Below, in pieces: positions 26,032-34,555 of a stretch of 64,000 nt of DNA. Source of the stretch: DASXRC01 sp036506495 (GTDB lineage: Bacteria; Actinomycetota; Actinomycetes; Mycobacteriales; Micromonosporaceae); contig DASXRQ010000130.1 in assembly GCA_036506495.1 (NCBI GenBank), forward strand, positions 1 through 64,000, in the 5' to 3' direction. A program made the translations under genes and the position numbers. Within the stretch, counting starts at the first letter, position 1; every line of letters starts with the position of its first letter. The notes below the pieces were generated by a model. The model worked only from the letters and a program-made list of their open reading frames with translations. It did not search any database and was not told the DNA's origin.

Positions 26032-27261
26032 GTGAGCCTGAGGCGCTGGTGGTCACGCATGTCGGCCGACCTGCCGCGTCCGTTCTGGCACCTGATGGTC
26101 GGCACGTTCGTCAACCGGATCGGTTTTGTCGTCGTGCCGTTTCTCGCGCTGTATCTGGCCGGGCCGCGCCACCTGACGCCGACAACGGTCGGTGTGGTGT
26201 TGGCCTGCTTCGGCGCGGGTTCGTTTGTGTCGCAGATCGTCGGCGGCTACCTGGCGGACCGGTTCGGTCGTCGAACGACGCTGATGGTCGGGATGGTCGG
26301 CACGGCGGCCTGCTTCATCTTGCTGGCCTCGGTGCGTCATCTCGCCTTGATCGCGGTCGCGGCGACGCTGACCGGGCTGCTCCTCGATGTGTACCGACCT
26401 GCCATGTCGGCGGCGGTCGCGGATCTGGTCCCGGGTCATGCCCGGCCGACGGCGTACGCCTTGATCTACTGGGCGATCAACCTCGGCGTCGCCGTGGCCG
26501 GCATCCTCGGTGGTCTGCTGGCAGATCGCTCGTACTGGCTGCTCTTCATCGTGGACGCGGTCACCTGCCTGGGCTTCGCCGTGATCATCGCGCATGCGGT
26601 CCCCGAGACCCGTCCGAAGCCCACTCCCGGCGAGTCCGGCAGCTACGCCCGCGCCCTGCGGGACGGCATCGCAGTTGGCCTGTTCGTCTCCATCCTGCTC
26701 AGCACGACCGTCTACATGCAGCAGTTCGTGACGCTGCCGCTCGCCGTGCGCGCGACTGGGCTCACCGCCAGCGCCTACGGGGTGATCTATGCGGTGAACC
26801 CGATCACCGTCATCGTGGCCCAGCCTCTGGTGATGCGATTGATCGATCACCTGCGGGTCGTCCCAACGATGGCGGCCTCGGCGCTCGTCGTCGGCGTGGG
26901 CTTCGGGCTGACCGCGTTCGCGGACTCGGTTCCGCTGTTCGCCCTCACGGTGGTGATCTGGACGATCGGTGAGATCGGATTCAACGCCGTGGCTCCCGCA
27001 CTCATCGCCGAGATCGCACCGCCCGAGTTGCGAGGACGCTACAACGGCCTGGTCGGCACGGCCTTCGGCGCAGCCTCGCTGCTGGGTCCGCTCGCCGGCA
27101 CCTGGTTGTTCGGCATCGGCCAGGGTCTGCTGTGGGTGGTCTGCCTGTTGACGGCTGCGCTCTCCGGCGCGGCGATCCTGGCGCTCGGCCCGGCCATCAC
27201 GCGACGGCAGCGCATCATTCGCGAGTCCGAGGTGAGCAACGCTCCGGCGAGCGTCCACTGA
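26032..27261 (+). CDS. Major facilitator superfamily transporter
   Basis: 409 residues with twelve hydrophobic spans. The MFS motif A loop is GGYLADRFGRRTTLMVG, repeated weakly in the second half. WAINLGVAVAGILGGLLADR and ALIAEIAPPELRGRYNGLVG are typical of multidrug or sugar-efflux MFS proteins. GTG 26032 is favoured by its -10 element and by the conserved start RMSADLPRPFWHLMVGTFVN. The transported compound is unknown. The gene is convergent with the GT4 gene. Confidence 0.92.
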   Translation: MSLRRWWSRMSADLPRPFWHLMVGTFVNRIGFVVVPFLALYLAGPRHLTPTTVGVVLACFGAGSFVSQIVGGYLADRFGRRTTLMVGMVGTAACFILLASVRHLALIAVAATLTGLLLDVYRPAMSAAVADLVPGHARPTAYALIYWAINLGVAVAGILGGLLADRSYWLLFIVDAVTCLGFAVIIAHAVPETRPKPTPGESGSYARALRDGIAVGLFVSILLSTTVYMQQFVTLPLAVRATGLTASAYGVIYAVNPITVIVAQPLVMRLIDHLRVVPTMAASALVVGVGFGLTAFADSVPLFALTVVIWTIGEIGFNAVAPALIAEIAPPELRGRYNGLVGTAFGAASLLGPLAGTWLFGIGQGLLWVVCLLTAALSGAAILALGPAITRRQRIIRESEVSNAPASVH

Positions 27262-27282
27262 CCGGTGGCACGCGTCGGGACG

Positions 27283-28386
27283 CTACCAAGGGTCCCGGCC
27301 GCTGTCCTCCACGAGAACGCGGTAGACCCGTTCATAGCCCTCGACCATCACGCTCACGTCGTAGTGTCGGGTGACGTGGTCGCGACAGTCGGCCGGCCGC
27401 AGCGTCACCGCCCGATCGATGCCGGCGGCCAGCTCGTCCGGGGTGTCGCAGATGACGCCGGTGCGGCCGTCGTCGATGACCTCGGACACCGACCCGGAGC
27501 GCAGCGCCACCACCGGCGTACCGCAGGCCATCGCCTCGATCATCACCAGGCCGAACGGTTCCGGCCATTGCACGGGAAACAGCAAACAGGCGGCCTCGCC
27601 GTACAGCTCGCACTTGCCGTCGAAGTCGCTCTCGCCGACATAGACCGCGTCGTCGCCGAGGCGGGGGCGGATGTGCTCGTCGAAGTATTCCTCTTCCGCC
27701 GCTTCATTGACCTTGCCGGCAAGGACGATCCGTCGGTTGGCCGACCGTGCCGCGTCCAACGCGAGGTGTGCTCCCTTCTCCGGAACGAACCGGCCGAGGA
27801 AGAGCACGTAGTCCTCCTTGGCGGCGCGGAATGGGTAGTTGTCCACGTCGATGCCATTCGGAACGGTAGCCAGCCAGTTCAGGTCGGGCCCGTCGGTCCG
27901 CTGGGCGTCCGAAATGGCCACGAGGGACACCGCCTCGCCGAGTTCCCGGTAGTAGTCGCCCAACTCCCCATCCATGGGCCCGTGCATCGTGGCGACTGTG
28001 GGCACGCTACGACCGAGTGCGGTGAGCGGTCCGGCGAGCGTGTGGTCGTGCACGACGTCCACATCGAGGTCGTCGACGATCCGGGCGGCAGCCGCCGCGT
28101 ACATGACCTCCGGGCCGGGTTCGCCCAGCCGGTGCGACTGTGGCTCGTCGAAGACGCGCACGACCTTCCCGGGCATGTCGTCGGCTGCGTGGCCAATGAG
28201 GGTGACCCGGTGGCCGCGAGACACGAGACCACGGGTGAGGTCCGCGACGACGGCCTCGATTCCCCCGTACGCCTCCGGCGGGATGGAGAAGTACGGCGGA
28301 GCCACCATCGCGATTCTCAGCGATCGATCCGCCACGTGCTCGTCCGGCATGTCCACGCCCTCCATCCGCCGCCGTGTCGCAGACAT
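27283..28386 (-). CDS. GT4 family glycosyltransferase
   Basis: 367 residues, GT-B fold. The N-terminal glycine-rich loop is PEAYGGIEAVVADLTRGL. VVHDHTLAGPL and TMHGPMDG line the acceptor side. VPNGIDVDNYPF, FLGRFVPEKGAHLALDAA and the EX7E motif WPEPFGLVMIEAMACGTPVVA bind the nucleotide sugar. Relatives act on envelope polysaccharide or trehalose-like acceptors. It lies 74 bp downstream of the AAA+ ATPase gene on the same strand and may be co-transcribed. Confidence 0.92.
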   Translation of the reverse strand: MSATRRRMEGVDMPDEHVADRSLRIAMVAPPYFSIPPEAYGGIEAVVADLTRGLVSRGHRVTLIGHAADDMPGKVVRVFDEPQSHRLGEPGPEVMYAAAAARIVDDLDVDVVHDHTLAGPLTALGRSVPTVATMHGPMDGELGDYYRELGEAVSLVAISDAQRTDGPDLNWLATVPNGIDVDNYPFRAAKEDYVLFLGRFVPEKGAHLALDAARSANRRIVLAGKVNEAAEEEYFDEHIRPRLGDDAVYVGESDFDGKCELYGEAACLLFPVQWPEPFGLVMIEAMACGTPVVALRSGSVSEVIDDGRTGVICDTPDELAAGIDRAVTLRPADCRDHVTRHYDVSVMVEGYERVYRVLVEDSGRDPW

Positions 28387-28460
28387 TGATACCCACTCGG
28401 ACGGCGAATACCGCGCGCCGCGGCGGCGTGCTTCAGTCCACTGTCGAGCCTGGCATCGGG

Positions 28461-29984
28461 CTAGGCGGCAGCCGCGCGACGCAGCTCGGCGATGTGCCCC
28501 ATCAGATCGCGCTGGTCGATCGGCGCCGGCGGGATACCCGTTCGCGCCTCCTGCATGGCCTTGGCCAGCTGGGCGCGGCGGAGGACCTCCTTGATGTCGG
28601 CGCCCGTCATGCCGTGGCCGGCGCGCGCCAGCTCCCGCGGATCGATGTCGTCGGCGAACATGCGGAACCCGGCCACCTCGTGCACGTCGATCAGCTGGCG
28701 GATCATCTTCGTGATGATCTCCGCGCGGCCGGTCTCATCAGGGGCCGGGATCGCGAGCTTGACGTCAAATCGCCCCGACCGGATCAGCGAGTCGTCCACC
28801 CGCTGGGGGAAGTTGGTCGTCGCGACCACGATGACATCCGGGTTGTCCTCGATGAGGTTGTTCATCTCCTGCTTGAAGATGCCCGCCACCGCGTTGACCG
28901 CCTGGCTCGCGGCGTCGAACCCTCCGCCCGCGTAGCTGATGATGCTGTCGAACTCGTCGAAGAGCATGACGGTGGGATTGCGGTACTGACGGGCCTCGCG
29001 GAAGATCCGTTTGATGTTGCGCTCGGACGAGCCGAGCCACTTGTCGAGGATCTCGGGCGTACGGATCTCGCGGAAGTCGGCGCCGACCTCGCTCGCCAGC
29101 GCCTGCGCGAGCATGGTCTTGCCGGTCCCGGGCGGGCCGTACATCAGGATGCCCTGCGGCCGTCGCGCCCCCCACCGCGCCATCACCTGGGGGTGCCGGA
29201 ACGACACGGCGATCTGCCGGAACTGTGCGACGACGTCGTCGAGGCCGCCCACCTGGTCGAGCGTGACGTGCGGTCGGGTGGTCGCCCCGGGCGCCCGTCC
29301 GGCCGTTGACCGGGTCAGGACGTACCGTCGCCCGGCGAGTGCGTTGCGGTTGCTGGTGCCGGCCGCCAGCTCGGCGACGATCTCGAGCACCAGGCCGAAC
29401 ATCGAACCGATATGCCGCGACGACATCACGTCGATCGGCACCACGGCTCGAGCCGTGATCCGGTCGCCGTCGCCGTGAATCTCGCGATACATCACCTTCG
29501 CTCGTAGCCCGGCCTGCTCATCCTCGCGAACCTCGGAGCGGACGATCCGGCCCTCGTCGGCCGTGTCCGGCTTGCTACCGCGTCGATCCAGCCCGAGCCG
29601 CCGGGTCACCTCGGCGGTCGCCGCCTCCACACCGTCGACCACACGCGTCGCCCACTCGTCACCGGCCGCGGCACGGCGGGCCAAGAGCACGCCGATGGGG
29701 TGCGTGCGCAGCAGGGCCGGGCCGGCCGGGGTCTCGCGTTCGCCGCGCCGGCCGACGTGGATGGTGGCGTCCAGCAGGTAGACCGCAGACGCATCTTTGG
29801 TGCCGCTCGTGATCGTGAACCGGACCCGGCGTACCGGATCGGGAAACGCGGCGTCGTGTAACAGCTCGACCCGCCGCGCGGCGGCCTCGCGCAGGATCTC
29901 CGCGGCGTCCACGAGCGCAACAGTGGCGCCCTGGCACTCGAACGTGTCGATGTCCGGTCGCAGCCCGTACCTCAGGTCTGGCAT
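28461..29984 (-). CDS. AAA+ ATPase, Cdc48/FtsH-like, with a unique N-terminal region
   Basis: 507 residues. The C-terminal half is a classic AAA domain: Walker A GPPGTGKTMLAQALA, Walker B VMLFDEFDSI, sensor 1 VATTNF, arginine finger region SLIRSGRFD, and GMTGADIKEVLRRA for sensor 2/lid. The substrate pore loop reads KWLGSSERNIKRIF. Residues 1-220 have no recognised domain and no membrane span. No protease domain follows, so it is probably an unfoldase or remodelling ATPase acting with a separate partner. A second AAA module, as in ARC/Mpa, is absent. Confidence 0.88.
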   Translation of the reverse strand: MPDLRYGLRPDIDTFECQGATVALVDAAEILREAAARRVELLHDAAFPDPVRRVRFTITSGTKDASAVYLLDATIHVGRRGERETPAGPALLRTHPIGVLLARRAAAGDEWATRVVDGVEAATAEVTRRLGLDRRGSKPDTADEGRIVRSEVREDEQAGLRAKVMYREIHGDGDRITARAVVPIDVMSSRHIGSMFGLVLEIVAELAAGTSNRNALAGRRYVLTRSTAGRAPGATTRPHVTLDQVGGLDDVVAQFRQIAVSFRHPQVMARWGARRPQGILMYGPPGTGKTMLAQALASEVGADFREIRTPEILDKWLGSSERNIKRIFREARQYRNPTVMLFDEFDSIISYAGGGFDAASQAVNAVAGIFKQEMNNLIEDNPDVIVVATTNFPQRVDDSLIRSGRFDVKLAIPAPDETGRAEIITKMIRQLIDVHEVAGFRMFADDIDPRELARAGHGMTGADIKEVLRRAQLAKAMQEARTGIPPAPIDQRDLMGHIAELRRAAAA

Positions 29985-30083
29985 GAAACCCCACGTCAGT
30001 CGGCGCCGTTACCTCCGGAAAGTCTGACATGTGCGTCCCGGGTCGACCACCGAGGGACGGGCCGTCGCAGACCCAGTCATCCG

Positions 30084-30734
30084 TCATGCGCCGTGCGAAC
30101 TGTCCAGCCCGAGCACCCCCGCGGCCACGCGAGCGGCCAGTAGCTCGTCGTGCGGCGCTTGTCCAGCGAGCGCGATGACCGCGCCTTCGACCGCCCCGAG
30201 GAAGGCCAGCGCAACCGCTTTGGCCGGCGGCCCGGGCGGAATGGATCCATTTCTGCGCCCCGCTTCGATCAGGGTGGCGCAGCGTTTGACCAGCGTCCTT
30301 GAGATCCGCTGAATCTCGCGCCCGACCGGATGATCCTGGTCGCCGAACTCCACCCGCAACGCCATCATCACGCGGGCGACGTCTCGACGGCAGAAGACGG
30401 TGTGGCGGCGCGCCAGCGCGATCAGCGCCGACACTGCATCGGGCTGGTTCTCCGCCGGCTCACCGACCTCGTGCCACCACGTCGTATCGACCCATTCGAC
30501 CACGGCGAGGGCCAGATCCTCCTTGTCCTTGAACTGGTGATACAGGGCGCCGCGCGTGTAGCCCGCCTCGCGCGCCACCTCTTCGAGCACCAGGTTGCCG
30601 TAGCCGTAACGGGAGAGGCCCTGGGCGGCCGCCTCCAGCAGCGCGCTGCGGGTGCGGGCACTCCGTTCGACCTGCGTCAAACGCCCTCGACCGGTCCGCG
30701 TTGTCGAGCGCGACCCTCGCTCACGTACATGCAT
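30084..30734 (-). CDS. TetR family transcriptional regulator
   Basis: 216 residues from ATG 30734. The HTH (ALLEAAAQGLSRYGYGNLVL, then VAREAGYTRGALYHQFKDKEDL) is at about residues 31-75, with a C-terminal ligand domain of usual size. ATG 30734 lies inside an 18-bp palindrome and 6 nt after TAACAT, so it may be leaderless. A TTG start about 19 codons later is possible. It is divergent from the DUF2867 unit, its probable target. Confidence 0.88.
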   Translation of the reverse strand: MHVRERGSRSTTRTGRGRLTQVERSARTRSALLEAAAQGLSRYGYGNLVLEEVAREAGYTRGALYHQFKDKEDLALAVVEWVDTTWWHEVGEPAENQPDAVSALIALARRHTVFCRRDVARVMMALRVEFGDQDHPVGREIQRISRTLVKRCATLIEAGRRNGSIPPGPPAKAVALAFLGAVEGAVIALAGQAPHDELLAARVAAGVLGLDSSHGA

Positions 30735-30740
30735 GTACGT
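30723..30740. promoter_or_regulatory. 18-bp perfect palindrome, probable TetR operator
   Basis: ACGTACATGCATGTACGT is perfectly self-complementary. It overlaps the 5' end of the TetR gene and abuts its -10 (TAACAT on the minus strand, 30746-30741), and lies about 45 bp before the divergent gene pair. This position could repress both directions. Confidence 0.7.
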
Positions 30741-30785
30741 ATGTTACCGTTGCCAAGTCAGCAGGACCGACCGGAGGAGGTCCCG

Positions 30786-30860
30786 ATGCATCCCTTCCGG
30801 CCACTCGCGGCCGCCGTGGCTCTTCGCGACCGTACGGCCGCCGAACTGGCGCGGACATGA
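30786..30860 (+). CDS. 24-residue leader-like ORF coupled to the DUF2867 gene
   Basis: ATG 30786 has a very strong Shine-Dalgarno, GGAGGAGG, 5 nt upstream. The product reads MHPFRPLAAAVALRDRTAAE plus LART. Its TGA overlaps the next ATG (ATGA at 30857-30860). It may be a real microprotein, a leader that sets translation of the next gene, or the stub of a deleted gene. The ribosome site is the best on this transcript. Confidence 0.45.
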   Translation: MHPFRPLAAAVALRDRTAAELART

Positions 30861-31453
30861 GGCTGCCGAGCACGGCGCACACCTCTCGGCCGTGGCGGAT
30901 CCACGAGCTGACGCCGGACTTCCGCCTGGAAGACGTGTGGGAGCTGCAGACGCCCGGCGGCCCCGACGACTTCCATCGGCTGGTGGCGGGAATCGTCGGC
31001 GGTGACCCCGCGCGAGGCTCCTCCCACGCCGCCCGAGCGCTGTGGGCGATCCGCTGGCGGCTCGGCGAGCTGCTCGGCTTGGATCGCGACGACGCCGGCA
31101 TCGGCTCCCGGGTGCCGACGCTGCGCGACCGGCTGCCGACGGATCTACGCGATGCCCCGGGCCCGGACTTCGCCGCGCTCCCCTTCATCTCGCTGTACCT
31201 GATCGACGACGAGTTCGCGGCCGAGATTGCCAACCGGACCATGCACGGTGTGCTCCACCTCGGCTGGGTTCCGGACGGGACCGGCGGCTACCACGGCCAG
31301 ATGGCGGTGTTGGTAAAGCCGAACGGGTTGCTCGGGAGGGCCTACATGGCCGGGATCAGGCCGTTCCGCCATCTGATCGTCTACCCGGCGGCCACGCGGG
31401 AGATCGAGCGGCAGTGGCGAGCTCGGGCCAGTGAGGCCTCCCGTGAGGACTAG
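30857..31453 (+). CDS. DUF2867 domain protein
   Basis: 198 residues from ATG 30857. RPWRIHELTPDFRLEDVWEL opens the domain; FISLYLIDDEFAAEIANRTM, HGVLHLGWVPDGTGGYHGQM and VKPNGLLGRAYMAGIRPFRH are DUF2867 features. In other bacteria this domain often follows a NAD-binding SDR/NmrA domain; here it stands alone. No ribosome site of its own is visible, so coupling to the 24-codon ORF is likely. TetR control is inferred from the divergent palindrome. Confidence 0.85.
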   Translation: MRLPSTAHTSRPWRIHELTPDFRLEDVWELQTPGGPDDFHRLVAGIVGGDPARGSSHAARALWAIRWRLGELLGLDRDDAGIGSRVPTLRDRLPTDLRDAPGPDFAALPFISLYLIDDEFAAEIANRTMHGVLHLGWVPDGTGGYHGQMAVLVKPNGLLGRAYMAGIRPFRHLIVYPAATREIERQWRARASEASRED

Positions 31454-31573
31454 ATCCGCATCACGACGTGCCTGCGCGTGGGCCTGAGATCAGGCCACTG
31501 GCGCAGATGGCGTCGCGTCCCTTACACGATGCCGGGTGTCGCCTGGCGACGGCGGCGGCCGACGACGGGGCAG

Positions 31574-31861
31574 CTAACACTGATAGACATCGCGACGGTG
31601 GTCGACATCGACGACCGTGACTGCGCGGCTGGCTTCGTCGACCCGGTAGATAATTCGGTACGTGCCACGGCGGGCACTGAACCGGTCTGCAAACGGCGGA
31701 AGCAGCCTCTTGCCGACCCGGTACGGGTCACGCACGAGCGGTCCGATCATGAATTCGTACGCGGCGATGGCAATCGGCTCTGGCGGCCGTTCGACAAGCG
31801 CCCGTCGTACGGTCGGCGTGGTGCGCAAACTGTACGGCTCGGCGGACTCGTCGTCGCTCAC
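31574..31861 (-). CDS. RelE/ParE family toxin
   Basis: 95 residues. YSLRTTPTVRRALVERPPEP, GPLVRDPYRVGKRLLPPFAD, RFSARRGTYRIIYRVDEA and VTVVDVDHRRDVYQC follow the RelE fold, with the Arg/Tyr-rich C-terminal strands used for ribosome-dependent mRNA cleavage. GTG 31861 overlaps the antitoxin stop as GTGA. It is encoded downstream of its antitoxin, the usual order for Phd-RelE modules. Confidence 0.92.
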   Translation of the reverse strand: MSDDESAEPYSLRTTPTVRRALVERPPEPIAIAAYEFMIGPLVRDPYRVGKRLLPPFADRFSARRGTYRIIYRVDEASRAVTVVDVDHRRDVYQC

Positions 31862-32142
31862 GCGGCCGGGGAGCGGCGTCGCCGGATGGTGTCGGCGAGC
31901 TCGTCAGCCGAGACCACCTCACCCCGGGCCAGCTCGGCGTCGGACTCCGCCAGCCGCCGCAGCGTCGCCGGGTCGCTCAGGATCGCCAGCGTCTCTTCTA
32001 GCCGCTCCAGGTCCTCGACGGCGACCAAGACTGCCGACGGCCGGCCATGCACGGTTACGGTTATCCGCTCGTGGTGGTCATGGACTCGGCCCACCAACTC
32101 CGATAGGTGTGCCTTCACTTCGCCCAACGGCATCGCTTCCAT
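31858..32142 (-). CDS. Phd/YefM family antitoxin
   Basis: 94 residues from ATG 32142. MPLGEVKAHLSELVGRV is the Phd DNA-binding N-terminus, and ITVTVHGRPSAVLVAVEDLE completes the fold. The C-terminal tail (AESDAELARGEVVSADELAD) wraps the toxin. The frame is open to 32316, but the operator and -10 at 32142-32159 fix the start. It neutralises the RelE toxin and represses its own promoter. Confidence 0.92.
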   Translation of the reverse strand: MEAMPLGEVKAHLSELVGRVHDHHERITVTVHGRPSAVLVAVEDLERLEETLAILSDPATLRRLAESDAELARGEVVSADELADTIRRRRSPAA

Positions 32143-32159
32143 GGTCAAAAGTATGACCA
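32142..32159 (-). promoter_or_regulatory. Toxin-antitoxin promoter and operator
   Basis: On the minus strand TGGTCA-TACTTT-TGACCA is a perfect inverted repeat whose spacer is itself a -10 (TACTTT). It ends on the first base of the antitoxin ATG. A leaderless transcript with autorepression by Phd is the natural reading. Confidence 0.65.
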
Positions 32160-32253
32160 AAACCGGATCCGCGTCTACTGGCGATGCGCGTCGATCCTGA
32201 TGGCGTAGCACTGCTTCACCGCCGGATCTGTGTGCGACGGTCGAACAACTTTG

Positions 32254-32270
32254 AGCTCGGCTGCCGAGCT
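32254..32270. terminator. Small hairpin in the TA/GNAT intergenic gap
   Basis: AGCTCGG-CTG-CCGAGCT is a perfect 7-bp stem. It lies 138 bp past the GNAT stop, in its direction of transcription. It may be a terminator. The rest of 32160-32407 shows no gene. Confidence 0.3.
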
Positions 32271-32407
32271 GGCGCGCCGACAGGCGAGGGCGGACGACGG
32301 TTCGGGTAGCTGACAAGCTTGCGTGACACGCTGACGCACGCGTCCGGCCCAGAACGGCGCACTACCGAGACCGCATCATCTGCGAGAACGGGTGGCGAGC
32401 AGTGGGA

Positions 32408-32974
32408 TCAGACTTTGGTGCGCATGACCCACCGCCACTTCGCGATCTTCCGTCCCCGCGTGAAGCCGTATCGCGCAAACAACTCCTCCGGTCCGGTGTG
32501 CAGGTAAGCGCCACGCTGCGGCGGCCGCTGCTCGGTCTGCTCTGGATAGGCCTCGACGACGCCGCCGCCGGCCCGCCTGATCTCGTCGAGTGCCGCCGCG
32601 ACCGCAGCGGCGGCGACGCCCTTGCCGCGGTCCTTCGCGTTGGTGAAGACGCAGCCGATCCGCCAGTCCGGCGGATCGTCGGCCCCTTGGTCGTAGGTGC
32701 GCCGGTTCTTGATGTTGGGAAGTTCCGGCGGCGGGCCGAACTGGCACCAGCCGACGCAGTGGTCACCGTCGTAGACGAGCACCTGGTGGACCGTTCCGCC
32801 CGTCACGTGCCGACGCTTCGCCTCCCGGTTTCCTTCACGGGTGTGCCCGACACCGACACCCTCCGGGTGGAATCCTATGCACCAGCAACCACCCCACACG
32901 CCGTTGTTGGCCTCGACGAGCGCGGCGAAGTCGTCCCAGGTCTCCGGCGTGAGCATCCGAGTCGTCAACGTCAT
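32408..32974 (-). CDS. GNAT family N-acetyltransferase
   Basis: 188 residues from ATG 32974. The open frame reaches 33082, but CACACT 6 nt before this ATG supports the start. MLTPETWDDFAALVEANNGV and GGCWCIGFHP are typical of a DUF-like GNAT subgroup. VLVYDGDHCVGWCQFGPP is beta4, and RIGCVFTNAKDRGKGVAAAAVAAALDEIRRAGGG is the acetyl-CoA pyrophosphate loop (RGKGVA). The C-terminus LFARYGFTRGRKIAKWRWVMR is standard. The substrate is unknown. No paired antitoxin is adjacent, so it is probably not a GNAT toxin. Confidence 0.88.
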   Translation of the reverse strand: MTLTTRMLTPETWDDFAALVEANNGVWGGCWCIGFHPEGVGVGHTREGNREAKRRHVTGGTVHQVLVYDGDHCVGWCQFGPPPELPNIKNRRTYDQGADDPPDWRIGCVFTNAKDRGKGVAAAAVAAALDEIRRAGGGVVEAYPEQTEQRPPQRGAYLHTGPEELFARYGFTRGRKIAKWRWVMRTKV

Positions 32975-33599
32975 ACCCTCAGTGTGACCGAGCGGCCTGA
33001 CATAACCGCGATGCATTAGCCCTACCCCAGGTACATGCGGACGTCGCCACGCAAAGACAGCTGGCGTCGTATCGACCACCAAATCGCCCTGCCGCTGCCG
33101 AGGTGGCCGAATCGGCCTGTCGCAGTGCAGACGCCTGACTTGAATTCAACGCACTCTTCTGCCGCGGGAAGTGCGCGGTGATGACTCAACCGGGGCTACG
33201 CGTCGCGCGATTCTGATGCCTGACCGGCCAAGACTCGCTCGGACCGACGAAACGGTGCTGGCGACGGAGCGCCGGAGCTTGAATGGGCCACAACGTCTCC
33301 ACAACGACGTGTGGCCTCGGGTCGGTTCCGCGGCGCGGTTCGCATCGGCTGCCACAGTGGCCCTGCCGTCGGCTTCAGTACCTCGCTCACGGCTGAACTC
33401 ATGGGACCGTTGACCGAACGGTTCGGGTGCTGCTATATCGGTTTCGCGTTTGCCCAGCTCATGTGCTGTTGGTGGGCCTGACGATACAGAATGCGAACAC
33501 CGCCATCACCGTGGCGGGACGCCCGCTGCCGACGCGTTTGGCCAGGTCGCGGGCAGAGTAAGTACCGGGCGCCGCGCTGTGGGGGATCGTGGCTGATGT
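32975..33599. other. 625-bp stretch without a recognisable gene
   Basis: Short frames on both strands have no family features, and base composition looks less GC-rich than the core genes. A short plus-strand frame near 33395-33480 reads LMGPLTERFGCCYIGFAFAQ but has no support. It is probably decayed mobile DNA inside the island. Confidence 0.45.
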
Positions 33600-34091
33600 T
33601 CAGCGGCGCCGGTGGCGGCGCATGCCGTCGACTTTGGCCGCGAACTCGCGGGGGCGCAGGATCGGTGTACCGCGCCAGGGCGACATCGAGGTGAGGTCGG
33701 TGTCCTCCGACACGACGAGCAACGCACCGACTTCGGCGGCAAGGTCCAGGATGCGGTTGTCCTCGTGGTCGCGGCAGTCGTGGACAGTCGCTGGCGGGTC
33801 GATGATGCCGCCACCGCTGTGGTCTGTCACTTCCGCCAGCACGCGGAGGTAGAGCTCAGCCTTTTCTTCTGTCCACTTGAGACCCTCGGTAAGGACCCGG
33901 GCGGTGTTGTCCAGGATGTGGGGCGACAGCCAGAGTCCGAACTCGGCGGCGTCAACGATGATGCCCAGACAGTCGGCGTAGGCGTTGCCCGAGGTGGGCG
34001 GGGGCGAGGGCCACGAACGGAACGGGCTGTTGCCGCCCGCGGCGGCGCCCACGAGGACGTTGACGTCGAAGACGACGGGGATCGGTGCCAC
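33600..34091 (-). CDS. PIN domain toxin (ribonuclease)
   Basis: 163 residues. VVFDVNVLVGAAAGGNSPF carries the first Asp of the PIN site. LWLSPHILDNTARVL, CRDHEDNRILDLAAEVGALLVVSEDTDL give the remaining acidic residues (E/D in DHEDN and EDTDL). The ending TPILRPREFA is typical of type II toxins of the COG1569 group. It is encoded 8 bp downstream of its antitoxin on the same strand. Confidence 0.9.
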   Translation of the reverse strand: MAPIPVVFDVNVLVGAAAGGNSPFRSWPSPPPTSGNAYADCLGIIVDAAEFGLWLSPHILDNTARVLTEGLKWTEEKAELYLRVLAEVTDHSGGGIIDPPATVHDCRDHEDNRILDLAAEVGALLVVSEDTDLTSMSPWRGTPILRPREFAAKVDGMRRHRRR

Positions 34092-34099
34092 GGCTTGTG

Positions 34100-34351
34100 T
34101 CAGGACCGGCCCTTGAGGACCCTCCGGGTCACATCCGCGACGTCGTCGATCGTCAGTCCCTCGGCGGCGAGCGTGCTCTGACCGTACGCCTGCAACTCCC
34201 GCAGTTCCTCGGCAAGCTTCACCGACCGCATGACCTTCAGCGTGGCGCGAAGGTACGCCGACCGGTTGCCGTTGCCGAAGTACTCCACCAACTCATCCAG
34301 GACCGGCCGGTCCTCGTCAGCCACCGCGAATCCCAGCGTCGATGTGCTCAC
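34100..34351 (-). CDS. Antitoxin partner of the PIN toxin
   Basis: 83 residues from GTG 34351, with a GGGTAAGG ribosome site just upstream. DELVEYFGNGNRSAYLRATLKVM looks like a ribbon-helix-helix DNA-binding segment. The C-terminal AEGLTIDDVADVTRRVLKGR is the likely toxin-binding tail. It precedes the PIN gene, the usual order. It belongs to a small antitoxin family often annotated only as hypothetical. Confidence 0.8.
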   Translation of the reverse strand: MSTSTLGFAVADEDRPVLDELVEYFGNGNRSAYLRATLKVMRSVKLAEELRELQAYGQSTLAAEGLTIDDVADVTRRVLKGRS

Positions 34352-34555
34352 GGCCTTACCCTCAGTCCCTCACCCGTTCTTCAGCCAAACTACTTGGGCT
34401 GCATTCCAGATGCAATGTACCGCATCTGCTGCCGGGCCGGCTCCCTCCCGGCGACTGCGAAGCGAGTTCGTCCTGCCAGTCATGCCTGAACTTGCCATGA
34501 ACACGCACGAAATGTAGAGTCATGGTGTGTTCACGGCGAGAAGTGGGGTGGCGAC

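Noticed and set aside
32408..32974. GNAT toxin of a TacT-type module
   Set aside because: No RHH antitoxin gene is adjacent; the nearest antitoxins belong to RelE and PIN toxins.
34362..34523. 53-codon minus-strand ORF (MTLHFVRVHGKFRHDWQDEL...)
   Set aside because: Composition is plausible, but there is no ribosome site or family signal and it lies in decayed island DNA; not listed as a gene.
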